Of a DNA stretch of 64,000 bases, positions 31,380 to 39,997 are shown piece by piece (position 1 is the stretch's first letter; every line of letters starts with the position of its first letter). The position numbers were made by a program, and so were the translations under genes. This DNA is from Motilimonas sp. E26 (GTDB taxonomy: Bacteria > Pseudomonadota > Gammaproteobacteria > Enterobacterales > CBDFNC01). A model generated the notes under the pieces. The model was not told where the DNA came from. It worked only from the letters and a program-made list of their open reading frames with translations, and did not search any database. The stretch covers positions 1 to 64,000 of the forward strand of contig NZ_JAIBHJ010000006.1 of NCBI RefSeq assembly GCF_021278025.1, read 5' to 3'.

Positions 31380-31429
31380 TTAAATCCGAACTAAAACACG
31401 ACAATGGCTTACGCCGATGGAGCGCGCCC

Positions 31430-32617
31430 ATGCTTACCGATACCAAACTACGCAGCCTCAAACCCCGCGATAAACTTTACAAAGTTAACGACCGTGACGG
31501 CCTTTATGTGGCCGTGACCAAAGCAGGCACCGCCTCGTTTCGGTACAACTATTCCATCAGCGGCAGACAAGAAACCATCACCTTTGGTCGCTATCCTACA
31601 ATAACGCTAGCAGAAGCCAGAGAGCGATTAATCGAAGCAAAGAAGGTGATTGCATTGGGCAAGTCACCAGCCAAAGAAAAAGCCCGCAGTAAATCGCGGA
31701 TAAAGGATACTGAGACGTTTGCAGCCTGGGCTGACAAATGGCTTAGGGGTTATCAAATGGCCGACTCAACGCGCGATATGCGCCGCTCTGTGTATGAGCG
31801 AGAGCTAAAATCTAAGTTTGGTAATCACAAGCTGACGGAAATCACCCATGAAGACCTAAGGGCACTCACCGATACCATAGTAGAGCGCGGCGCACCGGCC
31901 ACTGCCGTTCATGCCCGTGATATTGTGTTACAAGTATTTCGCTGGGCCATCGAGCGTGGCCAAAAAGTTGAAAATCCCGCTGATCGGGTTCGCCCTGCTA
32001 GTATCGCCAAATTTGAGCCAAGGGATCGCACCTTAACCCCGCGTGAAATCGGCCTAATGTATCGTTACCTTGAGCAAGTAGGCACCACGCCGACTATCCG
32101 AGTAGCGGTAAAACTGCTATTGCTCACTATGGTTCGAAAAAGTGAGCTAACCAATGCCACTTGGGACGAGATTAATTTCAGTGAAGCCCTTTGGACTATC
32201 CCAAAAGAGCGGATGAAACGGCGCAACCCGCACTTGGTGTTTCTGTCTCGCCAAGTCATCGATTTTCTAATCGCCCTTAAAACCTTTTCCGGCGGTTCAG
32301 ATTACATCCTGCCATCACGCTATGACTCCGATGCCCCGATGAGCAGTGCAACTCTCAACAAAGTGCTAACGCTGACTTATAAAGCGGCGCAAAAAGATGG
32401 CCAAGACTTAGCCAAGTTTGGCCCCCATGATCTACGCCGTACCGCCAGCACCTTACTGCATGAGGCAGGTTACAACAGCGACTGGATTGAAAAATGCCTC
32501 GCCCATGAACAAAAGGGCGTTAGGGCTGTATATAACAAGGCCGAATACCGCGAGCAGCGCACCGCCATGCTACAAGACTGGGCGGATATGATTGATGAGT
32601 GGGCGGGATATCAATAA
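31430..32617 (+). CDS. int: tyrosine integrase, P4 type (DUF4102 arm domain)
   Basis: Site-specific recombinase presumed to insert the element at guaA. N-terminal arm-binding domain about 1-85 (KLYKVNDRDGLYVAV, TFGRYPTITLAEAR), core-binding domain about 100-185, catalytic domain about 205-390. Catalytic residues: Arg in LTMVRKSELTNATW, HDLRRTAST, the His in CLAHEQKG and the Tyr in AVYNKAEY. ATG 31430 preceded by GGAG (8 bp spacing) gives 395 aa and a family-like MLTDTKLRSLKP start; the frame is open from 31358. The protein points away from attL, as usual for this class. Confidence 0.93.
   Translation: MLTDTKLRSLKPRDKLYKVNDRDGLYVAVTKAGTASFRYNYSISGRQETITFGRYPTITLAEARERLIEAKKVIALGKSPAKEKARSKSRIKDTETFAAWADKWLRGYQMADSTRDMRRSVYERELKSKFGNHKLTEITHEDLRALTDTIVERGAPATAVHARDIVLQVFRWAIERGQKVENPADRVRPASIAKFEPRDRTLTPREIGLMYRYLEQVGTTPTIRVAVKLLLLTMVRKSELTNATWDEINFSEALWTIPKERMKRRNPHLVFLSRQVIDFLIALKTFSGGSDYILPSRYDSDAPMSSATLNKVLTLTYKAAQKDGQDLAKFGPHDLRRTASTLLHEAGYNSDWIEKCLAHEQKGVRAVYNKAEYREQRTAMLQDWADMIDEWAGYQ
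31530..31951 (+). repeat. long direct repeat with 43808-44236
   Basis: The integrase segment here is nearly identical to 43808-44236 (only scattered substitutions over about 420 bp). Because both are in the same orientation, homologous recombination between them would remove about 12.3 kb including almost the whole element. Confidence 0.85.
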
Positions 32618-32790
32618 GTAGCTCTTACCTTGCAGAGAGCCTTCGGTTTTCAGGATTGCATAACTGATTTTGGGTAAAAATAAGCTACATGTTGTACCAA
32701 ACGCAGATTAGTAGATAAGCTATTTATAGTCTCGCATATTTCTACTAATCATTGCACTTCGGTTACAAGAAAGCCTTAAAATTCATTTTT

Positions 32791-34500
32791 TTATAGTTGC
32801 TCAGATGCTGTAATCCAGTCCTCAAGATAATGAAGAGGTACTGGGTATCGGTAGCTTCGACAAGCCGTCAGTATCAAAGGCGCCTTACCTGTCGTAACAG
32901 CTGACATATTCCTGAATGAATCAGCATTGCCACATTCTTGTTTTATGTGCTCTAGAGTTGCGCTTCTATCCATTGGAAAGTCGGTTGATGCAGAACCATG
33001 CGTCTCTGAGTTAGAGTACATATATTGTTCACTGCTTTGGTTTGGATACCAGTATTGTAACGTGCTATGTGCTAGTTTATCAGTGGCAAACCTTTCCAAA
33101 TCTTGGCTTACTGAATCTAGTTTATAAAGAGAGCAAAATACCGCTAATAGCGGGTATAAGATACTCGCTTCTGTAACTTTATTTTTGTAGTTACTATTGG
33201 CTTTATCTTTATTTCTATGATCAAGCAACTTCTCATAAGAATTATGAACAATTGGATACATGCCATTACTCTCGAAAGAGAAAATGCAAATATTGACCAT
33301 TTCCGTTAGCCAGCTCTGCACAAACTCATCAAGCTCTGAGTTATTTGAAAGCAAGGTTAAAGTTAAACCAAGATCAATTGCTTGTGAGTCTTTGTATGGA
33401 GACAATAATATTGGATTGTTCACAACCAAGAGGTTAATTGACTTTGTAATATCTCTGAGGCGTAAGCGGATTTTTTCCTGCTCTTCACTTTCTTCGTCTG
33501 CGGGTGGACTATCGGTACAACTTTTTGAGAGTAAGTCCAAAATCCAATGGCCTTTGACCGCCAAACGTCCCAGAACATCGAATAATTTGAGGTTTACATC
33601 AATAGAGCATGGCGAAAGGACAGCATGAGAAAGTGCATATTTATATTTAACATACGGTATTAGGCATTGGTCTACATAACAATCAGTAATTTGTTGATAA
33701 GTATCTAAAATGCGGTCGAATGATTTTGAAGGCTTGTTCCTTCCTGTGTAATGGACTTTGACTTTGTCCCAAGCTAGCAGTAATGCACGCTCCGAAGAAA
33801 GATATGCTGCTTCCAAATTTCCACCGTCTCGACACCATGAAAATAGTACCCACAAACAAACGTTAATCCGGGTTATGGACGATGCAGCAGAATCTGCATC
33901 GGTAACATTTGATAAAATTTCGTCAATCAAAAACGAAAAGTGTTTGCTTGAACTCTCGGGCTCTTCAAGTAAGGCTAAGGATTTTCTTAACAAGGCCTGA
34001 CTGGAGCTGGGCAGTAGCTCCTCCTTCAATAAGTATTGCTGAATAAACTCAGCAAGTTTATCCCCATTCCACTCTTCAAAAGAAATATTGCCTCTTGTAT
34101 TCCGCTGCTCATAGCCTGAGACCTCCTGCCTAATCCCTGAGTTAACATCCCCCCCAAAGCATAAGCAGATGACTATTTTTTTATCCCCATGTTCAGGCGG
34201 TAGGCGACTAAGGATAAATGAGTCTTGAATCTCATCTAATGAGGGTCTCAGAGCTTGGTCTGCACTACCATTCCAAGTCTCACGAGTAAGGTTTCCAGAC
34301 TTAACAGAGAACAAATAAACTTTTTCTTCCTGACCATTTACTTGCCCAACAGCCGCTATATCAACACCGTATTCTTTAACCCCACGAGTAGGTGAAATGA
34401 ACACATTCATCCCCATACTGCTTAATAGATCAGGTAATACCGCATCCAACTCCTGACGCTCTCTCAACGAGGCTAAATACTGCTTAAGAATTAGCTTCAT
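32791..34500 (-). CDS. unknown protein with N-terminal PD-(D/E)XK-like fold, candidate nuclease effector
   Basis: 569 aa, no family recognised. Residues 1-75 resemble a restriction-endonuclease-like core: an initial helix, YGVDIAAVG (Asp47) and VYLFSVKSG (Lys67), that is Asp then x-x-Lys on the next strand. Ser65 stands where Asp/Glu or Gln is usual, so catalysis is uncertain. The remaining 490 residues are mostly helical with several aromatic- and Cys-containing stretches and no TM. Its start overlaps the end of the upstream helical-repeat gene by 17 bp, so the two form an operon and probably a complex. The position beside an integrase suggests a defence function, which is inference. Confidence 0.7.
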   Translation of the reverse strand: MKLILKQYLASLRERQELDAVLPDLLSSMGMNVFISPTRGVKEYGVDIAAVGQVNGQEEKVYLFSVKSGNLTRETWNGSADQALRPSLDEIQDSFILSRLPPEHGDKKIVICLCFGGDVNSGIRQEVSGYEQRNTRGNISFEEWNGDKLAEFIQQYLLKEELLPSSSQALLRKSLALLEEPESSSKHFSFLIDEILSNVTDADSAASSITRINVCLWVLFSWCRDGGNLEAAYLSSERALLLAWDKVKVHYTGRNKPSKSFDRILDTYQQITDCYVDQCLIPYVKYKYALSHAVLSPCSIDVNLKLFDVLGRLAVKGHWILDLLSKSCTDSPPADEESEEQEKIRLRLRDITKSINLLVVNNPILLSPYKDSQAIDLGLTLTLLSNNSELDEFVQSWLTEMVNICIFSFESNGMYPIVHNSYEKLLDHRNKDKANSNYKNKVTEASILYPLLAVFCSLYKLDSVSQDLERFATDKLAHSTLQYWYPNQSSEQYMYSNSETHGSASTDFPMDRSATLEHIKQECGNADSFRNMSAVTTGKAPLILTACRSYRYPVPLHYLEDWITASEQL

Positions 34501-36226
34501 TTTTCATTCTCTCACAACGGTAAACTCGTAAAATGTAATCTAGTGACTCTGGATCTAAGACATTTAACCTTGGCATTTCAGTCGAATGGGAAAAAGAATG
34601 CATTTGCATCTCTTGTCGTATGTGCTCTCCATCTCCCCTATGTACGTAGTAAATTGAGCTATTGCCATACAATAGTGTCTGCTTGGTTGTTATTAGGTCA
34701 AAAAGCGCTCCTCTTGAGTTATCTTCGTAAGCAGCCTGCATATCTTTGTTAAATTTTTTCCAATAAGCGCTTACATTTTCTCTGGGAGCCATCAACTCTT
34801 TAAGTTCCGAGACTTTACCAATATCAGAATGATAAGCTTGAAGCTTAGCAAGCAACCGCTTACATGGGGGAGCTTGAAAGCCTTTATCAATGCACGATTG
34901 GAAGAATCGCTTTAGTTCCCCTGGATAACTTAAAAGCAAGGGTTCATACAAAACCTGTTCAAGCTCTTTACGAGTAGTTTCCGAAGCTGTTTCGTAAATC
35001 GATAGAATGAAGCTTGCCGCTGTAACAGGCTGCATAAACAGCCAGCCGACCGCTTTGTGGCTAACAAACACTTGTGTTGCTTCATCACCTAGCAATCCCA
35101 TCTCCGCCTCTAGCTCGACATCTCTGACCGTAACGTCATAAAGTAAATCTGAAACACCATGATAAAGTGAGGAATTACCAGACAAAAACCACTTTGTGAC
35201 AATATGATTAAGTAGCTCGCGATGCTTGCTCAGTAGTTCTCTAGAAAAGTAATCCAGTTGGGGGAACTTCACACCCACAGTCAAAATCGATTCCAATAAC
35301 CTCAAGGCAAGGGAGGAGGCCCCCTTCTCGACTAGATTGACCAATAAGTAATCAATATTGTCTATGATGTCTTTGTGCTCAGGAGAGATATTGGCGAACT
35401 GCTTTAGAAGAATATTTAGAACACTATCCGGCAAATCAACTCTTTGAAAGGCGACAATATCTGATATTTCATAGATAACCTTTGGAGTTGGTGTCTCAAC
35501 AAATGTAGGTAGAAATTCCGCAATCTGCGACCAGTAGGATGGATACGTATTCCCAAAGTGAAGTGATGCCCGTAGTATTGAAGTGCGACAACTATCTTCT
35601 CGTTCGCTACTGGCACTACCGCGAAGTAATTCCCAAATGAGATTGGCCTGAGTTTTACCCACATCAAGCTTCCCCAAGCTAAAATAGGCTTGGTTTCTTA
35701 CCATCTCATTTTTGTTACTGAGCAGTTTTTGGGTCGTTTGTATAGCATCGGTCATATGGTCTGAGTCGTATGCGAGAATTGAGCTGGAGAGAAAATTAGC
35801 ATATGCACCAAGCTCATTTTGTTTCAGAATGAATAAGATGCTATTTCTGGAGCGCTCTGCTTCAACACTACAGAAATGCTCAAATGCTCGATAGAGTCCA
35901 CCGATGGCTGAATTTCTACCAGCTTGTTTACTAAGGTGAACTAGGCAGTCTAGAACATCTTCAACATTTGCATTTAGTGAAGGTAGCACGTTCTCAAAAG
36001 CATGTAGAACTGTAAATAAATCGTGCTCGCGGGAGCTTTTATCAATTCCTCTAATTATCTTGATAAGGTCAATTTTTCCAGCGTTATGAAGCTCAGATAG
36101 TGAATCATTTAATACCTTCTCTTCCGATCTTATTTCCTCTACATACAACTTATTAACCTGAGCAAGAAATTCCTCAGCCCTTTTACTAGCAGCTAGTATC
36201 CTAGTTTTTGTTTCTTTTAATGACAC
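34484..36226 (-). CDS. unknown helical-repeat (HEAT/ARM-like) protein, partner of the downstream gene
   Basis: 580 aa, no family recognised. The N-terminus (about 1-60) is a charged coiled-coil-like helix; from about 75 to 470 the protein consists of helical pairs, for example LLSNKNEMVRNQAYFSLGKL and LLVNLVEKGASSLALRLLES, consistent with an alpha-solenoid scaffold. No nucleotide-binding or catalytic motif is seen. The start is GTG 36226 after GGGGGTAGA. It is first in a two-gene operon and the overlap of 17 bp with the second gene implies coupled translation. It might act as sensor or scaffold for the nuclease-like partner. Confidence 0.72.
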   Translation of the reverse strand: MSLKETKTRILAASKRAEEFLAQVNKLYVEEIRSEEKVLNDSLSELHNAGKIDLIKIIRGIDKSSREHDLFTVLHAFENVLPSLNANVEDVLDCLVHLSKQAGRNSAIGGLYRAFEHFCSVEAERSRNSILFILKQNELGAYANFLSSSILAYDSDHMTDAIQTTQKLLSNKNEMVRNQAYFSLGKLDVGKTQANLIWELLRGSASSEREDSCRTSILRASLHFGNTYPSYWSQIAEFLPTFVETPTPKVIYEISDIVAFQRVDLPDSVLNILLKQFANISPEHKDIIDNIDYLLVNLVEKGASSLALRLLESILTVGVKFPQLDYFSRELLSKHRELLNHIVTKWFLSGNSSLYHGVSDLLYDVTVRDVELEAEMGLLGDEATQVFVSHKAVGWLFMQPVTAASFILSIYETASETTRKELEQVLYEPLLLSYPGELKRFFQSCIDKGFQAPPCKRLLAKLQAYHSDIGKVSELKELMAPRENVSAYWKKFNKDMQAAYEDNSRGALFDLITTKQTLLYGNSSIYYVHRGDGEHIRQEMQMHSFSHSTEMPRLNVLDPESLDYILRVYRCERMKNEANS

Positions 36227-36337
36227 TCTACCCCCTGATTCGGCAGCCCATGTTCCCCCGAAACACTTTGCTTGATAAGGGAAACTAGGTCAAATAAAAG
36301 GTATTTGAATTGAAGGTTGGAGAGTATTTAAAGAGTA

Positions 36338-36559
36338 TTAGAGAGAGCACAAGCTATCCTGAGCAACAGGAAAATTTTTGCTTGTCTCTTCGTCCAAACG
36401 AAGCGCTTTACTTACCGCAGCTAAGGATCGCGAAACGCCTTGGTGAGTGGAGTTTTTGCCAAATATCACCGTTAGTTTTTCGGCTATTTCTCGCTGGGTT
36501 AGCCCTCGTTTACGCAGCACTAGCATTCTTTTTGTAGTCTGTTGGCGGGGGTCAACCAT
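36338..36559 (-). pseudogene. HTH module, repeat copy 3 (degraded)
   Basis: A 73 aa frame whose first 55 residues match the C-terminus of the gene ending at 36898 (RGLTQREIAEKLTVIFGK, HQGVSRSLAAVSKALRLD), then run into unrelated sequence. The start MVDPRQQTTKR corresponds to the internal MVDQRLTDDKK of the full gene. It may be expressed as a free HTH peptide, but there is no clear SD and a decayed duplication is the simpler reading. Confidence 0.5.
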
Positions 36560-36623
36560 GTCACGGGCTGGTGTGGCTAGTTCACTAACAAAACTGCCAT
36601 GAGTGGCTCAAAAATTTTAGCCG

Positions 36624-36815
36624 CTAAAATTTTTTGCTCTTCCTAACATCCAACCGAAACGCTTTGCTTACCGCTGCTAAGGATCGCGAAACGCCTTGGT
36701 GAGTGTAGTTTTTGCCAAAAATCATCGTTAGTTTTTCGGCTATTTCTCGCTGGGTTAGCCCTCGTTTACAAAGCACTAGCATTTTTTGGTCGTCTGTTAG
36801 GCGTTGGCCAAGCAT
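36624..36815 (-). pseudogene. HTH module, repeat copy 2
   Basis: A 63 aa frame starting MLGQRLTDDQKMLVLCKRG and containing the complete HTH segment with few changes, followed by its own stop and the palindrome at 36611-36633. It is the same module as the C-terminus of the gene at 36898-38079. It may be a mini-regulator or only a duplicated 3' end. Confidence 0.5.
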
Positions 36816-36866
36816 GTTGCTGGCTAGGTTGGCTAGTTCACTAACAAAACTGTCTTTCGCGACTCA

Positions 36867-36889
36867 AAAATTTTAGCGGCTAAAATTTT
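36867..36889. repeat. perfect 11 bp palindrome, copy 1
   Basis: AAAATTTTAGC-g-GCTAAAATTTT directly after the stop of the 36898-38079 gene. A near-identical palindrome (central base C) lies at 36611-36633 after HTH copy 2. It could be a terminator or a protein-binding or recombination site. Confidence 0.75.
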
Positions 36890-36897
36890 AGCTCGCC

Positions 36898-38079
36898 CTA
36901 GTCGTCCAACCGAAACGCTTTACTTACCGCAGCCAAGGATCGCGAAACGCCTTGGTGAGTGTAGTTTTTGCTAAATATCACCGTTAGTTTCTCGGCTATT
37001 TCTCGCTGAGTTAGCCCTCGTTTACGCAGCACTAGCATTTTTTTTTTGTCGTCTGTTAGGCGTTGGTCAACCATGTCTCGGGCTAGGTTGCGTAGCTCAC
37101 GAATGTTAGTTGGCCCTAGCGCCGTGTCTGCATCAGTCATTTCATCAATGATGGCGTCAATACGTTCACTGGTTGCGTTATCTGCAATAATCGGATTGGC
37201 AAAGAGCTGTCGGAGGTAGTTAAAACATGCGGTTGCTTTTTCTGGCGGGATAGCTTTGTTCTTCAGGTAGTAATAGAAGTATTCATCGATGAGCACATCA
37301 CCAGAGCGTGCATTGTATTTGTCGGGGTGTGCTATTTGTCGGCGCAACCTAAGTAATTCAATTTCAAATTGCTCGGCTGTGCGTTTGGCTTTTTTGTATT
37401 GCGGGTTCCACGTGCCATCATGAAACTTTGCTTTATGTTCGTGGCAGTACTTGTGACTAAGATCAGGCCGCTTTTTTTTATTGCGTAGTGTATCTCGTTG
37501 ATCATTCGTTAAATCATCTTCAAGATATGGATTTTGTTTCCACTCGGCCATAAATGCCGCAAATTCGGTTTGATTACCACAAAACTTACAATGCTTGATT
37601 GGCCTTTGGGTGTTGATGGCGGCATCTGGTGTTAAGCGGGGTCTATGTGGCCTTTTATCTTCGCAATAGCCGAAAAAGGTAATCAGCGCCTCTTGTGTGG
37701 CAATAAAACATTGTTTCTCTTGCTCGGTATAGTGATGCAGCTCCATGAACCAGCAAAGCCAATTTTTTATTGAGTCAACGGTTTCGCGAAATCCGACTGA
37801 TTTAACAAGATCACTGTAGTTTACGCTGGGTGGGCGAACTGGCATGTAATTTATGTAGCCTTCAGGGTGTTTGGCCAAAAAATTAACAATGGCGGGGTCA
37901 ATAGTCTCTTTAATCAGTCTGATTAAGTTGTTTGATTTTGATGCTAATGAATAGGTTCGCCATCTTTCTCTAAACGCAGCTATTGCATCCGCTACAGTAG
38001 TATCACAATCGGGCCATATCGGTATGTAAAAATCACCCAATCGCTCTTCTACTTGTTCCTCTGTCTCAATGTTTTTCAT
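36898..38079 (-). CDS. unknown protein with zinc-ribbon and C-terminal HTH
   Basis: About 393 aa from ATG 38079 (start MKNIETEEQVEERLGDF); the frame is open to 38244 but that part overlaps alpA. A putative zinc ribbon is formed by CKFCGNQTEF and, about 50 residues later, YCHEHKAKFHDG. A helical region follows. The C-terminal 55 residues form a resolvase/sigma-like HTH (LRKRGLTQREIAEKL, then HQGVSRSLAAVSKAF), suggesting DNA binding. It is divergent from alpA, so it may regulate the alpA-repA-repC operon. Its 3' end is duplicated twice downstream. I do not recognise the family. Confidence 0.7.
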   Translation of the reverse strand: MKNIETEEQVEERLGDFYIPIWPDCDTTVADAIAAFRERWRTYSLASKSNNLIRLIKETIDPAIVNFLAKHPEGYINYMPVRPPSVNYSDLVKSVGFRETVDSIKNWLCWFMELHHYTEQEKQCFIATQEALITFFGYCEDKRPHRPRLTPDAAINTQRPIKHCKFCGNQTEFAAFMAEWKQNPYLEDDLTNDQRDTLRNKKKRPDLSHKYCHEHKAKFHDGTWNPQYKKAKRTAEQFEIELLRLRRQIAHPDKYNARSGDVLIDEYFYYYLKNKAIPPEKATACFNYLRQLFANPIIADNATSERIDAIIDEMTDADTALGPTNIRELRNLARDMVDQRLTDDKKKMLVLRKRGLTQREIAEKLTVIFSKNYTHQGVSRSLAAVSKAFRLDD

Positions 38080-38164
38080 ATTCTCGAATTTTGTCCAACT
38101 ACTAAGACTAATGTACAGGCAATTGCTGGCATTATCAAGCATATACCTATGATGAGGAGGCGCT

Positions 38165-38404
38165 ATGAAATCAGTCATTTCAAGCAAAACATTGATTAAC
38201 AGAAGAACATTGCTCGCTATGATCCCTTTGTCTGATCGAACCATCTACAACCTAGAGCTGCGCGGTGAGTTTCCTCGCCGTATTGTGCTGACCTGCCGAA
38301 ATGTGGCTTGGGATTTAGCCGAAGTAGAGCAGTGGATTGAAAAGCGAAAATCAGCCTCAATCCAAGCGATCCGCCCAGGCAATATGATTTCTGGGAAGTG
38401 GTAA
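38165..38404 (+). CDS. alpA: AlpA-family transcriptional regulator / excisionase
   Basis: A 79 aa MerR-like winged-helix protein: LINRRTLLAMIPLSDRTIYN, then GEFPRRIVLTCRNVAWDLAEVEQWIEKR, the AlpA signature. Strong SD GAGGAGG before ATG. AlpA proteins commonly activate integrase or act as directionality factors in P4-like elements. It overlaps the start region of repA, so both probably lie in one operon with repC. Confidence 0.92.
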   Translation: MKSVISSKTLINRRTLLAMIPLSDRTIYNLELRGEFPRRIVLTCRNVAWDLAEVEQWIEKRKSASIQAIRPGNMISGKW

Positions 38405-38406
38405 TT

Positions 38407-39255
38407 ATGGCCCTTGATTTGTTGATGGCGTTTCAGCAACGGCCGCCTGAGATTGATTATGTGTTGCCAAATATGGTGGCGGGTACGGTGGGGGCAATTG
38501 TGTCGCCAGGTGGCGCGGGTAAGTCTATGTTTGCATTGCAACTTGCTGCGCAAATTGCCGGAGGGCCAGATCTGCTTGGTTTGGGGGAGCTAACCAAGGG
38601 GCCTACGGTTTTTCTGCCCGCTGAAGACCCGCCCGTTGCCATTTATCATCGCTTGCATGCGCTTGGTGCCATGCTTACTCGCGATCAACATCATAGGGTT
38701 GCCGCAGGGTTATTGATTGAGCCTTTGATTGGTCGGTGCCCAGATATTATGTCGATGGCTTGGTTTGATGGCATTAAGCAAGTTGCTGAGGGTAAGCGCT
38801 TGATGTTCTTAGATACATTACGGCGTTTTCATATTGAAGACGAAAATGCCAGCGGCCCGATGGCGCAAGTGATTGGCCGGATGGAAACCATAGCAGCGGA
38901 GACGGGCTGCTCGATTGTATTTTTGCATCACTCGAATAAAGGGGCCGTGTCGATGGGGGCTGGCGATCAGCAGCAAGCGAGTCGGGGGAGCAGTGTGTTG
39001 GTGGATAACATTCGTTGGCAAGCTTACTTATCGAGTATGACCTTAGCTGAATCTGAGCAATGGGGCGTCTGTGAGGCTCGTAGAGGCTTTTTCGTGCGCT
39101 TTGGTATAAGCAAGGCTAACTATGGTGCCCCGTTCCCTGAGCGTTGGCTGAGGCGTCATGAGGGCGGGGTGTTAAAACCTGCCGTACTAGAACGAAAGAT
39201 ACAAAAACCACCCGTTAAGCTAAAAGCTGCGGCTTGGGGGGACGATGACTGGTAA
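38407..39255 (+). CDS. repA: RepA-like hexameric replicative helicase (RSF1010/IncQ type)
   Basis: Closely resembles RSF1010 RepA throughout: YVLPNMVAGTVGAIVSPGG, then the Walker A lysine in GGAGKSMFALQLA, Walker B RLMFLDTLRRFH, and IVFLHHSNKG and QQQASRGSSVLVDNIRW. About 282 aa against roughly 280 for RSF1010 RepA. It would unwind DNA 5'-3' at the element's origin. ATG 38407 is preferred; GTG 38398 is also in frame and overlaps the alpA stop. It overlaps repC by 11 bp. No RepB-type primase gene is present in the element. Confidence 0.93.
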   Translation: MALDLLMAFQQRPPEIDYVLPNMVAGTVGAIVSPGGAGKSMFALQLAAQIAGGPDLLGLGELTKGPTVFLPAEDPPVAIYHRLHALGAMLTRDQHHRVAAGLLIEPLIGRCPDIMSMAWFDGIKQVAEGKRLMFLDTLRRFHIEDENASGPMAQVIGRMETIAAETGCSIVFLHHSNKGAVSMGAGDQQQASRGSSVLVDNIRWQAYLSSMTLAESEQWGVCEARRGFFVRFGISKANYGAPFPERWLRRHEGGVLKPAVLERKIQKPPVKLKAAAWGDDDW

Positions 39256-39997
39256 TAAAGTGGCACCAACCAGCACGGCATTACAAGCGCGCTTAAGGCT
39301 TTATCAACCTACGCAGCGGCCTTGTGAGCGCCAAGGTCATTGGATGGAAACCAGCTTTGGTCGCTGCAAAGTAACGGGCAGGCTTGGCCAGCGCCATGCC
39401 GATGTGATTGAGGGGATGCTTTACGTTGCAGAAAAAAAGCGTGATGTATCCGATGGCGGGGTTGAGCTTTTGGTTGATCCAGCTAAATTGCGCCGAGTAC
39501 TTTCTGATAACCAATACAGCATGGCACAGCTTGAGAAGCTGTTAACCGAACTAAGGGCTGCAACCATTAGCATCGAAGTCGCCCAGTTTGATTTTCCAAT
39601 CATCGGGGGCTTGATTGATCATGTTATTCCATCGCCTATGACGCGCTATGACCCTTTGAAGCAGGGTGAGCGCAATCTGTGGCGGGTGAGGCTAGGAAAA
39701 GCTCTTGTAATGCTGCTGGAGCACGATTTTTCGTTACATTACCCGCCCACCGCAATTGCTCGTCTGAATTACGGCATCAGTCAGGCGGTGGCTCGCCATG
39801 TGTTAAGCCATAAGAATGCGCCATTGGGAGGCTGGTATTTAGATACGCTGATTGTTGCCGTCTGTGGCGAGGGATTAAGTAGCCAAACTTTGCGAGATAG
39901 ACGAAGACGGCTAAAAAAAGATGCGAGTGGATTGCAGATACTTGGTATCGAAATAACCCCTGATAATAAAGTAAAGCGTGGCACACCCGCCCGATAG
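39245..39997 (+). CDS. repC: RepC-like replication initiator
   Basis: A 250 aa protein directly after repA, the position of the iteron-binding initiator RepC in IncQ plasmids. Winged-helix features: LLVDPAKLRRVLSDNQYS, LWRVRLGKALVMLLEHDF, and a C-terminal basic recognition segment TLRDRRRRLKKDASG. Similarity to RSF1010 RepC is weaker than for RepA. The last codons (RGTPAR, stop) are encoded by the first iteron, which begins inside the gene, so initiator and binding site overlap. Confidence 0.82.
   Translation: MTGNKVAPTSTALQARLRLYQPTQRPCERQGHWMETSFGRCKVTGRLGQRHADVIEGMLYVAEKKRDVSDGGVELLVDPAKLRRVLSDNQYSMAQLEKLLTELRAATISIEVAQFDFPIIGGLIDHVIPSPMTRYDPLKQGERNLWRVRLGKALVMLLEHDFSLHYPPTAIARLNYGISQAVARHVLSHKNAPLGGWYLDTLIVAVCGEGLSSQTLRDRRRRLKKDASGLQILGIEITPDNKVKRGTPAR

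Larger units (their letters stand above)
36383..37090 (-). repeat. tandem array of three 256 bp units
   Basis: The landmark CGAAACGCCTTGGTGAGTG occurs at 36431, 36687 and 36943 (last base variant in the first), an exact period of 256 bp. Each unit comprises the HTH-coding 3' end of the zinc-ribbon gene plus its downstream flank. Two units are separated by perfect palindromes (36611-36633 and 36867-36889). Confidence 0.9.

Noticed and set aside
36310-36537. Plus-strand 75-codon frame with a hydrophobic end
   Set aside because: Antisense shadow of the HTH repeat unit; no SD.
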